Of a stretch of DNA of 58,819 bases, positions 26,724-35,403 are shown one piece after another; within the stretch, counting starts at the first letter, position 1; each line of letters opens with the position of its first letter. The translations under genes were made by a program, and so were the position numbers. The notes below the pieces were generated by a model. It was not told the origin of the DNA. It saw only the letters and a program-made list of their open reading frames with translations, and did no database searches. Origin of the DNA: an uncultured Lentisphaeria bacterium (GTDB taxonomy: Bacteria; Verrucomicrobiota; Lentisphaeria; Oligosphaerales; Oligosphaeraceae); contig CAKUJM010000013.1 in NCBI GenBank assembly GCA_934661755.1, forward strand, positions 1 to 58,819. The letters are read 5' to 3'.

Positions 26724-27498
26724 GGCCATCATCCAACGCCTCCAACGACATCAACAGAAACACGTCTTCACCCTGATCGAGCTGCTGGTGGTGATCGCGA
26801 TCATCGCCATATTGGCGTCGATGCTGCTGCCGGCATTGGGGAAGGCCCGCGACAAGGCCAGGACCATCTCGTGCGTCAACAACATGAAGCAGCACGGCCT
26901 GGGGTGGGTGATGTACCAGGGGCAGAATGACGACTATTTCATCAATTCCACGGAACCGATGCTGCAGAGTTGGGGGAAGGCCTTCTATGAATCCAAGCTG
27001 CTGGCGGCGGGGACCTTCTCCTGTCCGAACCAGCGGAGGAGCCCATGGGTCGTCGGCACCCTGGTCACCCCGATGTCGGACTGGACCGCGAACAATTTCG
27101 GCTTGGGCACCCACTACGCCTTCAACTGGATCTTCCTGACCGATACCCGAGTCACATCGATTCGCAGGCCGGCGGAGACGGTGCTGCAGATCGAGGCGCG
27201 CAGGGGCAGCACCTGCACCACCGAGGACACCGGATGCTCTGAAACCAACGGCTATACCGTCCTGATCACCAACCCATATGCCGGGCAGGTCTGGCCGGGG
27301 CATAGCAACAGCCGCGCCTTGAACACGCTGTGGGTGGATGGGCATGTCACCACCATCGCTCTTGGCGCCCAGGGGTTGGCCGGCGTCCAGGGCGCGATGG
27401 CCGATGTGGAGGGTGCGCCGTTGCGATGCCGTCCGGCAACCTGGCTGCCGCGTCCATGCACCAGCAAGCAGGGTGAGTCAAAATGGGATCAGCACTGA
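26701..27498 (+). CDS. Prepilin-like protein (type II pseudopilin N-terminus)
   Basis: A 265-residue protein (258 if started at ATG 26722) with a basic leader ending HQQKHV, the FTLIE motif and hydrophobic helix LLVVIAIIAILASMLLPALG, then KARDKARTISCVNNMKQH. The expected cleavage would follow valine, not glycine. Near the C-terminus HSNSRALNTLWVDG is a variant of the H-Xn-DG tail motif with eleven intervening residues. Both possible starts are preceded by the same ribosome site, due to a 21-base duplication. Its last codons overlap the start of the secreted 1106-residue enzyme (27483, or TGATG coupling at 27496-27500), strongly suggesting coordinated synthesis. Confidence 0.85.
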   Translation: MNRSNNTMAIIQRLQRHQQKHVFTLIELLVVIAIIAILASMLLPALGKARDKARTISCVNNMKQHGLGWVMYQGQNDDYFINSTEPMLQSWGKAFYESKLLAAGTFSCPNQRRSPWVVGTLVTPMSDWTANNFGLGTHYAFNWIFLTDTRVTSIRRPAETVLQIEARRGSTCTTEDTGCSETNGYTVLITNPYAGQVWPGHSNSRALNTLWVDGHVTTIALGAQGLAGVQGAMADVEGAPLRCRPATWLPRPCTSKQGESKWDQH

Positions 27499-30400
27499 TG
27501 TCGCGGTGGGTTCAATCGATGGCGCTGGCGGCAATGGCGGGTCTGGCAGCGGCCGCCGCCGGCAGCCAGGTGGCGCCGGCCATCACCCGTGATGCCGAAG
27601 GCGTTGTCCATGCGGGTGACAGCGCCTTTCGGATCATCCATTGGAGCGGCAGCTGGGGGGCGACCATCCAGAACCGCCTCAGCGTGGTCCTCCCGGGCGA
27701 GGGTGGCGAGGCCATGGAGGGCGAGGGTGTCCGCCGCCGCGGGGTCTTCAAGGTCATTGGCGGAGTTTTCCGCTATGCGGAGACGGTGCAGGCAATTTCC
27801 CCAAGCCGGCTGAAGGTCAGCTACCAGCTGGATTCAGACACTCCGGTGTCGACGGGGACCGTTGCGCTTTGTGCCTCCTTTCCGGTGGAGAGCGCCGCGA
27901 AGCGGCTGGTGAAGTACAATGGCAAGCCCTTTGTCATTCCGGAGCAATACGACGGCCAGCGCTGTCAATTCTGGGGCGACAACTGGGAATTCAACACCCT
28001 GGAGCTGCCGCTGTCATCGGGGGTGCTGGTGATCCGCGGGAATTTTTCGGCGATGTGGCAGGACAACCGGAAATACGGCGGCAACGACGCCGAGTTGCGC
28101 CTGGGGTTCCGTCCCAAATTGAGTGGCGGCATCCGCCACGCCGAGGCCTCCTTTGACTTCGAGCTGCGCCCATACGAGTCAATTCCCCTGGATTTGGCGT
28201 CAGCCATGAACATGGGGTTCAGGGATGAGCTTGCGGGAGACCGGCAGGGTGGATGGACTGACCAGGGGCCGGACAACGACCTCTCCATGATGACGGCCGG
28301 GGTGCAGGACCTGGGCGGGGTCGTCTTCCGGATCGTCGATCCGCAGGACAATGGCGGCAAATCCTGCATCGTCCTGCGGGGGAGGAATCGCGAGTATTTC
28401 CCCGAAGAAGCACAAGTCGCGGTGGAGGGGCAGGGCAGGATGCTCTTTTTGCTCAATGGGCTGGCGTGGCCGCCAGCCGCCGGCGAGGTATGCGGCGAAG
28501 TCGAGATCACCTACGACGATGGCAGCTGCGACACCGTGGAGCTGCGCAATGGCGTCGATACCGGCAATTTCTGGTTTCCGCCGCCGCTGAAGAATGGCAC
28601 GGTGGTCTGGGAGGGGGTCAATGCCACTTCCAATATCGGGTTGTACGCCACCGGGATCAACCTGCGCGACCAGCCGCTGAAGGGGTTGTGCTTCCGCAGC
28701 CGCGGGGCGGTATGGATGATCGTGGCGGCGTCGATCACCAAAACTGCAATGCGCCCTGAGCTGTCTGGGCCAGTCGAGCTTCACGCCAATGCCGTCTGGG
28801 GCGTCATTCCCCAGGACAACGACGTTGTTCCCGGGTCAATCATCGATTTTTCGGGAATGCTGGATGCGCCGTCCGGCAAATACGGCTTCTGCCGGGTGAG
28901 CGGCGAGAATTTTGAATTTGAGCGTCGCCCCGGCGTGCCGGTGCGTTTCTGGGGGGCGAACCTCACCTTCCTGGCCAACTATCTGACCCATGGGGAGACG
29001 GATCGCATGGTGGATCGCATGGCGGCGGCGGGGATGAACATCGTCCGGCTTCATCACTTCGACCAGGAATATGTCGCCGGGACTTATTGCAAGATCAGCG
29101 ATTTCAGGGAGCGCCGCGACCGTATCGACTACCTGGTGGCGGCGTGCAAGAAGCGCGGGATCTACCTGACGCTGGATCTGTTCACCTACCGCTTTGTTTA
29201 CGGCAAGCCCTTTGGCTATCCGGATCGCCGGCTGACCCCCGTCGAATACAAGGTGCTGGCGCTCTTCGACCCCAAAGTTCGCGCGGACCTGCTGGAGTTT
29301 GCCAGATCGCTGCTGGATCCGGTCAATCCCTATACCGGGTTGGCGTGGAAGGATGATCCGGCATTCGCCTTCATTGGCCTCATCAACGAGAGCATGCTGC
29401 CGGACTCGGTGGAGCGCAGTCCGCTCTTGAAGGAGGTGATCAACCGTCAATTTGACGAGTATGCCGTGCAAAATGGGCTCCAGGCCACGGATGCCAATCG
29501 CAGCGCCCTGCGCGAGCGGTTTGTCATGGAGAAGACCCGCATCCACCTGGCTGAATTGGCGGCGGAGGCGCGGCGCCTGGGCATCAAGGTCCCCATGACC
29601 GACCTCAATGTCGGTTGTGATCCGCGCATTGGCATCATGCGCAATGGCCTGGATTTTGTCGACAACCACATGTACTGGGGGCATCCGACCTATCTGGGGA
29701 AGCTCTGGGTGCCTCCGGTGGCGATCACCGCCGCCAGCGCGACTGGCGCTTTTGCCGGGGGGCTCAATGTGATGTTCCCGACCCGGCTGTTCGGCAAGCC
29801 GTTTACGATCACCGAATGGAACTACGTGGATCCCAATCCCTACAACGTGGATGGCGCCTTCCTCAATGGCGCCTACGGGGCATTGAACAACTACGCCGGA
29901 TTCTGCCGGTTCGAGTGGGGGATTGTCGCCGACCGCGGCAAAATGGGCGGGTTTGTGTTCTGCAATGACCCGTTGCAGCTGCTGGCCATGCGCGCGGGGA
30001 GCTGCTTCTTCCTGCGCGGCGACGTCGCGCCGGCCGCCACCGCAATTCCGATGGTGGTGCCGGCGGAACTGCCGGACAGCTACGCCTGGCGGAGTTTTCC
30101 GGAGGTGATGCAGCGCCTGGGGTTGGTCATGCGCACCGGGATGATTGTCGAAGGCAATCCCATTCCCTCGGAGGCCCGGGCCTTTGTCGCCCCCGAGGCC
30201 ATGCCGCCAATCGAGGGACGGAGGGTGTATTCCGGTCAATTCACTTCGCAGATCCTGTCGGAGATGGTGGCTGACGGGGCGATTCCCCGCAACCTGATTG
30301 ACTTGCGGCAGGGGCGCTTTACCTCCGAGACTGGCCAGATCGAACTGAATGCGTCCCGGAAAAGCCTCAAGGTCGTCACCCCCAGGAGCGAGGCGGTCCT

Positions 30401-30803
30401 GGGAGAACCCGGAACACAGCTGTCGGGCGATTTTGCGACCATCAAAATCGAGGGCGCCTTCGGCGCGGTGTATGTCGCCTCCCACGACAGCCGTCCGCTC
30501 TCCGAAAGCCGGCGCATCCTCATCTGCCACCTCACTGACCTCAAGAGCGACGGCATGCGCTTTCTGGATCGCGGCATGTCAGTCGTCGGCGATTGGGGAA
30601 GCGACACCATGCTGATGAAACGCGGCGGCGCCGAAATTGTCCTGAAATGCGATCCGGCAATGAAGCTGTACGCGTGTTCCACGACGGGAGGGCGGCTCTT
30701 TGCCATCCCGGTGCGCGCCGCCGGCGCCGGCGCCATCGCCTTCACCGCCCGGAATTTTGTCGATGGCCAGCCGGTTTGTGTCTACGAACTGGTCGCCGAA
30801 TAA
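27483..30803 (+). CDS. Secreted large clan GH-A glycoside hydrolase, family uncertain
   Basis: A 1106-residue protein: signal peptide (from ATG 27483 or, more compactly, ATG 27498), a long N-terminal beta-rich part (about 30-470), then a (beta/alpha)8 barrel beginning around VRFWGANLTFLANYLTHGET (near 495). Candidate acid/base is E636 in IGLINESML and candidate nucleophile E778 in FTITEWNYVDP; NIVRLHHFD near 520 is also GH5-like. A C-terminal beta domain follows. I cannot assign a numbered family; GH5-like relatives with a FWGANL motif occur in Lentisphaerota and Verrucomicrobiota. The gene overlaps the pseudopilin gene and closes the lacI unit, followed by a terminator at 30873. Ribosome site AGGGTGAG before 27483. 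Confidence 0.72.
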   Translation: MGSALMSRWVQSMALAAMAGLAAAAAGSQVAPAITRDAEGVVHAGDSAFRIIHWSGSWGATIQNRLSVVLPGEGGEAMEGEGVRRRGVFKVIGGVFRYAETVQAISPSRLKVSYQLDSDTPVSTGTVALCASFPVESAAKRLVKYNGKPFVIPEQYDGQRCQFWGDNWEFNTLELPLSSGVLVIRGNFSAMWQDNRKYGGNDAELRLGFRPKLSGGIRHAEASFDFELRPYESIPLDLASAMNMGFRDELAGDRQGGWTDQGPDNDLSMMTAGVQDLGGVVFRIVDPQDNGGKSCIVLRGRNREYFPEEAQVAVEGQGRMLFLLNGLAWPPAAGEVCGEVEITYDDGSCDTVELRNGVDTGNFWFPPPLKNGTVVWEGVNATSNIGLYATGINLRDQPLKGLCFRSRGAVWMIVAASITKTAMRPELSGPVELHANAVWGVIPQDNDVVPGSIIDFSGMLDAPSGKYGFCRVSGENFEFERRPGVPVRFWGANLTFLANYLTHGETDRMVDRMAAAGMNIVRLHHFDQEYVAGTYCKISDFRERRDRIDYLVAACKKRGIYLTLDLFTYRFVYGKPFGYPDRRLTPVEYKVLALFDPKVRADLLEFARSLLDPVNPYTGLAWKDDPAFAFIGLINESMLPDSVERSPLLKEVINRQFDEYAVQNGLQATDANRSALRERFVMEKTRIHLAELAAEARRLGIKVPMTDLNVGCDPRIGIMRNGLDFVDNHMYWGHPTYLGKLWVPPVAITAASATGAFAGGLNVMFPTRLFGKPFTITEWNYVDPNPYNVDGAFLNGAYGALNNYAGFCRFEWGIVADRGKMGGFVFCNDPLQLLAMRAGSCFFLRGDVAPAATAIPMVVPAELPDSYAWRSFPEVMQRLGLVMRTGMIVEGNPIPSEARAFVAPEAMPPIEGRRVYSGQFTSQILSEMVADGAIPRNLIDLRQGRFTSETGQIELNASRKSLKVVTPRSEAVLGEPGTQLSGDFATIKIEGAFGAVYVASHDSRPLSESRRILICHLTDLKSDGMRFLDRGMSVVGDWGSDTMLMKRGGAEIVLKCDPAMKLYACSTTGGRLFAIPVRAAGAGAIAFTARNFVDGQPVCVYELVAE

Positions 30804-30872
30804 TACGGATTCCCAGTCTTGGAATCACCTTGCCTTTAGCCGGGCAATAGAAGAGATATCTGTCAGACGCCA

Positions 30873-30920
30873 AGAGAGGGGCGCGATCGGAGACCATCCG
30901 GACGCGCCTCTTTTTTTTTT
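30873..30920 (+). terminator. Rho-independent terminator after the 1106-residue glycosidase gene
   Basis: AGAGGGGCGCG and CGCGCCTCT form a GC-rich stem (with a small bulge) around ATCGGAGACCATCCGGA, followed by ten T residues (30911-30920). It lies 70 bases after the stop and isolates the glycan block from the dcw genes. The remainder of 30804-31187 contains only the mraZ control region. Confidence 0.88.
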
Positions 30921-31064
30921 GTCTCAGTCGGAACGGATGGGAATGGCGTCAAAAGCCACCAGCCTCGCGGATCCAGGCATTTTTCGCCACCTGCGCGATG
31001 GCGTGCCATGGCCTCCGCTTTCCGCCGTTCATGAAAAAATATTTGAAAAAGTTGTCGTTGCGGG

Positions 31065-31092
31065 TTGCAATTTGGGAAAAACAGGATATTTT
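31065..31092 (+). promoter_or_regulatory. Promoter of the mraZ operon
   Basis: TTGCAA (31065-31070), a 16-base spacer and TATTTT (31087-31092). The -10 overlaps the first of the seven MraZ-type repeats, as expected for repression by MraZ. Confidence 0.55.
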
Positions 31093-31152
31093 AGGAGTGT
31101 TTAGGATTAAAAAGGGTTAAAAAGGATAAAAAAGGGTAGAATAGGAGTGTCC
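31083..31152 (+). promoter_or_regulatory. MraZ-type operator: seven AGG repeats with exact 10-base period
   Basis: AGG(A/G) begins at 31083, 31093, 31103, 31113, 31123, 31133 and 31143, each ten bases apart. MraZ proteins bind direct repeats of G-rich pentamers with a ten-base period in front of their own gene; three or four repeats are usual in other bacteria. The repeat array starts in the -10 element and runs to 36 bases before the mraZ start. Core sequence AGGRK differs from the GTGGG core of Escherichia coli. Confidence 0.75.
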
Positions 31153-31187
31153 GGCCGCCGGCTTTGATGGCGGGGATGGCATTTTTC

Positions 31188-31688
31188 ATGAGCGAGAACA
31201 CGGCAAAAACTCGACGTCTCTTCACCGGGCGCTTTCCGGTGGGCGTGGACGGCCAGCGCCGTGTCACCTTCCCCAAGCTGTGGCGTCTGAAGAGCGACAC
31301 GGATGACACCCAATTCTATCTGGTTCCGGGGCGTGACCATCGCATCCAGGTGGTCACCGAGGAGCGCATGGGCGCCATTTTCGACGCCCTGGAGGAGAAC
31401 AGCTCGCTTGCGGACCGCCAGGTTGCCGACTCCTTCACTGACATCGCCTCCCGCATCCAGGTTGTCAGCCTGGACAAGCAGGGGCGTTTCGCCCTGAATT
31501 CCGAACTGGCGCAATTTGCCGGGATTTCCGACAAGGCGGTGTTCCTGGGATCGCTCAACTACGGCACCCTGGTGTCGCCCGATGGCGCCGGCGACAATGG
31601 CTCGCCTTCGGAGAGCAGTTTCGATCGTCTGCAGCAGCTTGAGGAAGCCGTGAAGCGCGCCAGAGTCAGGAAGCCCGCGGAGGAGTAG
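31188..31688 (+). CDS. mraZ: MraZ, transcriptional regulator of the dcw cluster
   Basis: A 166-residue SpoVT/AbrB-fold DNA-binding protein with two MraZ half domains: RLFTGRFPVGVDGQRRVTFP at the start and IQVVSLDKQGRFALNSELAQ later, each with the D-x-x-GR-like core. MraZ forms a ring that binds direct repeats before its own operon and usually represses it. It is first in mraZ-rsmH-ftsL-ftsI, five bases before rsmH. ATG 31188 is chosen because GGGGAT lies about ten bases ahead; in-frame ATGs at 31164 and 31176 are alternatives. The C-terminus (after about 135) is a charged extension. Confidence 0.93.
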   Translation: MSENTAKTRRLFTGRFPVGVDGQRRVTFPKLWRLKSDTDDTQFYLVPGRDHRIQVVTEERMGAIFDALEENSSLADRQVADSFTDIASRIQVVSLDKQGRFALNSELAQFAGISDKAVFLGSLNYGTLVSPDGAGDNGSPSESSFDRLQQLEEAVKRARVRKPAEE

Positions 31689-31693
31689 TTTTT

Positions 31694-32650
31694 TTGCCCG
31701 TCATGGCGGAGGAATTCCGGCACATTTCGGTTTTGCAGCGGCCGGCGGTGGAATTGCTGACTGGCGGCGGCGGAAGCCGGTTCATCGATGGCACGCTGGG
31801 CGGCGGAGGGGACAGCGCCGCGATCCTGGAGTCGTCGCCGCAATGCGAAGTGCTGGGCATTGACCGTGATCCGGCCGCCATCGCGGCCAGCCGCCGCCGT
31901 CTGGCCGCCTATGGTGCGCGCTTTCATGCCTGGCACGGTTGTTTTTCGCAGCTTGAGGCGGCGGCGCATTCCCGGGGATGGGATAAGGTCGACGGCATTT
32001 TGCTGGACATCGGAGTGTCTTCACCGCAGATTGACACTCCGGAGCGCGGCTTTTCCTTCCGATTCGATGCGCCGCTGGACATGCGGATGAATCCGGACAG
32101 CGGCGAGCCGACGGCGGCGGACATCCTGAACCATGCCGGCGAGGCGGAGCTGGCCGAGCTTTTTTTCAAGTACGGCGAGGAAAAGAAGTCCCGGCTGGTG
32201 GCGCGTCAAATTGTCGAGCGGCGGCGGCTGCGGGCCTGGCGGCGCACCGGCGAATTGGCGCAGCTGCTGGAGTCCTGCATCGGCCGCAGGCATCAGCATG
32301 GACTTCCGCCGGCGACGAGGGTTTTCCAGGCGCTGCGGATCGCGGTCAACCACGAGCTTGATGAGCTGGAGTCCGCGTTGCAAGGCGCCGAACGGCTTCT
32401 TGCTCCGGACGGACGGCTGGTGGTGATTTCCTTCCATTCCCTCGAGGACCGCTGCGTCAAGCATTTTCTTCAGCAGGCGGCCCTCCCCTGCATCTGTCCG
32501 CCGGGTTTTCCCTGCACCTGCCATAAGCGGGTGACCTTTGAAATCCTGACCCGGAAGCCGGTGGTGGCCGATGAAGCCGAGCTGGTGGCCAATCCCCGTG
32601 CGGCCTGTGCCAAGCTGCGCGCCGCCAGGCGCACTGGCGCTCAGGCGTAA
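31694..32650 (+). CDS. rsmH: 16S rRNA (cytosine(1402)-N4)-methyltransferase RsmH (MraW)
   Basis: A 318-residue S-adenosylmethionine-dependent methyltransferase that modifies C1402 of 16S rRNA. Recognisable motifs: HISVL (10-14), SAM loop IDGTLGGGGDS (31-41), VLGIDRDPAAIAAS, the signature DGILLDIGVSSPQID, RGFSFRFDAPLDMRMN, and the C-terminal VISFHSLEDRCVKHF. Length is as usual. Four cysteines in CICPPGFPCTCHKR near the end are typical of many RsmH proteins. Second gene of the dcw operon. The start may be ATG 31703 (MAEEFRH), three codons downstream. Confidence 0.96.
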   Translation: MPVMAEEFRHISVLQRPAVELLTGGGGSRFIDGTLGGGGDSAAILESSPQCEVLGIDRDPAAIAASRRRLAAYGARFHAWHGCFSQLEAAAHSRGWDKVDGILLDIGVSSPQIDTPERGFSFRFDAPLDMRMNPDSGEPTAADILNHAGEAELAELFFKYGEEKKSRLVARQIVERRRLRAWRRTGELAQLLESCIGRRHQHGLPPATRVFQALRIAVNHELDELESALQGAERLLAPDGRLVVISFHSLEDRCVKHFLQQAALPCICPPGFPCTCHKRVTFEILTRKPVVADEAELVANPRAACAKLRAARRTGAQA

Positions 32651-32733
32651 GAGCCCCCCCCCCCGTTCCCCTTCATGCTCCTCATCTTCCTCATCATCTT
32701 CATTCTGCTCATCCTACTCATCATACTCATCAA

Positions 32734-33138
32734 ATGACCGCCATTTCGAGCAATTTCAGCACCATTCCCGGCAGCCGCCGCAACCGCAGCAGCGCGGTGA
32801 TGCGCAGCAATCTGGCGGAGATCCTGAAATTTGGCCTGGCGATGGGGGGTTTGCTGGCGGTGGTGATTTGCGGCAGCATCCAGCGCAACCAAGCGGTGCA
32901 GGCCCAGACCGAGGATGCCCTGCAGCTGCGCAATATGAAGCGGGAGATCCTGGAGCTGCAGAAGCGCTATGACAACGGCGTGGAGGAGCTGGAGCGGCTC
33001 AAGGGCGGCAGCAACATTCTTCTGCGGGCGCGCCGGCTCGGGCTGCGTCCGACTGACAGCACTCAGCAGATCACCTGTGGAATCGTCGACGGACGGGTGA
33101 TTATGTTTCAAGGCAGAAATCGTGTGGCGCAATTCTGA
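32734..33138 (+). CDS. ftsL: FtsL-like cell division protein
   Basis: A 134-residue bitopic protein: cytoplasmic N-terminus of about 30 residues, one transmembrane helix (about 32-48, FGLAMGGLLAVVICGS), then a periplasmic coiled coil (AQTEDALQLRNMKREILELQ and onward). Sequence conservation of FtsL is low; the call rests on size, topology and position between rsmH and ftsI. FtsL links FtsB/FtsQ with the FtsW-FtsI synthase. The 83-base gap before it is a pyrimidine-rich CTCATC-type simple sequence. Confidence 0.78.
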   Translation: MTAISSNFSTIPGSRRNRSSAVMRSNLAEILKFGLAMGGLLAVVICGSIQRNQAVQAQTEDALQLRNMKREILELQKRYDNGVEELERLKGGSNILLRARRLGLRPTDSTQQITCGIVDGRVIMFQGRNRVAQF

Positions 33139-33140
33139 CG

Positions 33141-35342
33141 TTGTTTTTCCGGAGAGATAAAAAAACAGAGGAATCCCCCGACCCGCAGCCTGGAAAGGCG
33201 GCGGGCGCTGGTGTTTCCGGTGGTGGCGGCTTTCGGCGCCTGTGGGACGCGACCCTGCCATCGGCTGGCTGCGGCGGGATTTTGAGCCAGCGGATCCGCC
33301 TTGGCATCATCTGCCGGGCGGTGGTGGTGTTTTTCGTGTTTGCCGGAGGGCTGGCCTATTTGGTGCAGCACACCTACAAGGTCCAGATCCGCGACGCGCA
33401 GATCCTGACCCGGAAGTCGCTGAAGTTCTGTCTGGGCAACGCCATCTACGAGGAAGCGCGCGGGCGCATATATGACAAATATGGCAATCTGTTCGCCAGC
33501 GACGTGGCCACCCAGGACATCATGGCGGAACCCCGTCGCTTTGCCGCCCAGCTGGATGCGGCGGTTGAAATCATCGCCCGGAATCTCGGTCTGGAGCCGG
33601 CGGCGCTGAAGCGCAAATTCGAATCGGCGATATCATATCGTTTTGGGGTGGCCATTGCCCGGGTGCCGTCGATGAACCGCCGTCAGGCCCAGCTGTTGAA
33701 GCTGGACGGCGTCGAGGTGGTGCCGCGCCGTGACGGCGGCAGGATGAGCTACTCGGTGGTTTTCCGTCCGCCGCCGGGGAATTCGGTCGAGCTGCGGCAG
33801 CGGATCCATCTGCTGGCCGAGGCATTTGGCGTCGATGAGGACGACCTCAACAACCAATGTGACCGCGCCCGGAAGCGTTTCCGGGAGGTGGTGGTGATGC
33901 GCAATGTCCAGCGCGAGGTCTCGGACCGGGTGAGGCAGGAGCTGCGCGATGCGGGAATCAAAAGCGGCGTGCGCCTGGCTGACTCCTGGGAGCGGCGCTA
34001 TCCCCGCAACAACGAGCTGGCCAACATGCTGGGCTTCACCGACAGCAGCCGCAATGGCGTCTTTGGCATTGAGGCCTTGATGGACGACTATCTCAAGCCC
34101 ACCCGCGGGGTGGCCACATTCCTTCATGACCGGTGGAACCGTCCGGTGGGCGAGGGGTTGGTGTTCAAGGTGGAGCCGTCGCCGGGGGCTGACGTCTATC
34201 TCACCATCCAGGAACCGATCCAGCAGATTGTCGAGGAGGAGCTGGCGGTGATGTGCGAGAAGAACGACCCTGTCCGTGCCTACGCCATCATGATGGATCC
34301 GCTCACCGGGCAGATCATGGCGCTGGCGCAGTATCCGCAGATCAACCCCAATGACCGCTCGACGCTGTCGGATCCGGCGCGTTGCCAGGCGCCGGCGCTG
34401 GTCCAGGCCTACGACCCGGGGTCGATCATGAAGGCGGTGAGCCTGACTGGCGTCCTTCAGAACCGGGTGGCTGGCCTGGAGACCATGGTGGACTGCGAGG
34501 GCGGCAGGTGGTACTATGGCGGGCGGCCGCTGCGGGACTCCCATGGCTACGGCGATCTGAGCCTGGCGGAGGTGATCCAGAAATCGAGCAACATCGGCAC
34601 CGCCAAGTTTTCGCTGCAGATGGGCGAGGAGGAGATGTTCAAGTACCTGGATGGCTATGGGCTGGGCCAGCGCACCGGCGTGGGCTTCTATCCGCATGGC
34701 CGTCCGCCGGTGGTCTTCAAGGGCGAAGCCCGCGGGTCGTTCCGCGCCTATCGCAACTGGGACACCCTGACCATCACCCGCATTCCGATGGGGCAGGGGG
34801 TTTCGCTGACTCCGATGCAAATCATGCAGACGTGGTCGGCGCTGGCCAACAATGGCACGATCATGCAGCCGTATATTGTCGATCGGGTGAAATATCCTGA
34901 CGGCCGGGTGGAATATTCGGAGCCGCGGGTGAAGTACACCCCGGCCTCAGAGGCGGCAGTGGCCAAGATGGTGCAGGCGCTGAAGCTGGTGACGAAAAAG
35001 GGCGGCACCGGCACCCGGGCGGCGGTGCCGGGATACGAGGTGGCCGGCAAGACCGGCACCGCGCAATTCTGGATTCCCGCGGATCCGGCGACCGGCCGGA
35101 AGGGCCATTACAGCGAGCGCGAGTATTTTGCGTCATTCATCGGATTCGCCCCTGCCGACAATCCGCGCTTCCTGCTATTGGTGTCGGCGGAAAATCCCCG
35201 CAAGGGCTACCATACCGGCAGCGGCGTCTCCGCGCCGGTTTTCGGGCGCATTGCGGCACGGACGCTGGAATACCTCCAGGTGCCGCCGGACGACGGGGAC
35301 GGCAGGCCGCCCTCCGCGCCGTCGGCCACCGCCCTGCGGTGA
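33141..35342 (+). CDS. ftsI: Peptidoglycan transpeptidase FtsI (PBP3-like)
   Basis: A 733-residue class B penicillin-binding protein: cytoplasmic Gly-rich head, transmembrane helix about 58-75, a PBP dimerisation domain, and a transpeptidase domain with S428-x-x-K431 (DPGSIMKA), S482-S483-N484 and K637-T638-G639. It crosslinks septal peptidoglycan with FtsW. The start is apparently TTG 33141, three bases after the ftsL stop codon; no ATG or GTG in frame precedes the membrane helix. It is the last dcw gene here: murE and later genes do not follow, so the cluster is broken after ftsI. About 100 residues longer than many FtsI proteins. Confidence 0.93.
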   Translation: MFFRRDKKTEESPDPQPGKAAGAGVSGGGGFRRLWDATLPSAGCGGILSQRIRLGIICRAVVVFFVFAGGLAYLVQHTYKVQIRDAQILTRKSLKFCLGNAIYEEARGRIYDKYGNLFASDVATQDIMAEPRRFAAQLDAAVEIIARNLGLEPAALKRKFESAISYRFGVAIARVPSMNRRQAQLLKLDGVEVVPRRDGGRMSYSVVFRPPPGNSVELRQRIHLLAEAFGVDEDDLNNQCDRARKRFREVVVMRNVQREVSDRVRQELRDAGIKSGVRLADSWERRYPRNNELANMLGFTDSSRNGVFGIEALMDDYLKPTRGVATFLHDRWNRPVGEGLVFKVEPSPGADVYLTIQEPIQQIVEEELAVMCEKNDPVRAYAIMMDPLTGQIMALAQYPQINPNDRSTLSDPARCQAPALVQAYDPGSIMKAVSLTGVLQNRVAGLETMVDCEGGRWYYGGRPLRDSHGYGDLSLAEVIQKSSNIGTAKFSLQMGEEEMFKYLDGYGLGQRTGVGFYPHGRPPVVFKGEARGSFRAYRNWDTLTITRIPMGQGVSLTPMQIMQTWSALANNGTIMQPYIVDRVKYPDGRVEYSEPRVKYTPASEAAVAKMVQALKLVTKKGGTGTRAAVPGYEVAGKTGTAQFWIPADPATGRKGHYSEREYFASFIGFAPADNPRFLLLVSAENPRKGYHTGSGVSAPVFGRIAARTLEYLQVPPDDGDGRPPSAPSATALR

Positions 35343-35357
35343 AGGCGCTCCCGATGC

Positions 35358-35394
35358 GGCGCTCCCAAAGGCGTCGGCGTCTTTGGGGAGCGCC
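35358..35394. terminator. Hairpin between convergent genes (possible terminator)
   Basis: GGCGCTCCCAAAG (35358-35370) pairs with CTTTGGGGAGCGCC (35381-35394) with one bulged G, between the ftsI stop and the convergent sugar isomerase-like gene. No clear T-run follows on either strand, so intrinsic termination would be weak. Confidence 0.6.
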
Positions 35395-35403
35395 GGTTCA
35401 CTC

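Noticed and set aside
28836..30530. 564-codon open frame opposite the 1106-residue glycosidase
   Set aside because: Shadow of a real gene; composition rich in Arg/His/Gln/Gly with no domain, and no ribosome site.
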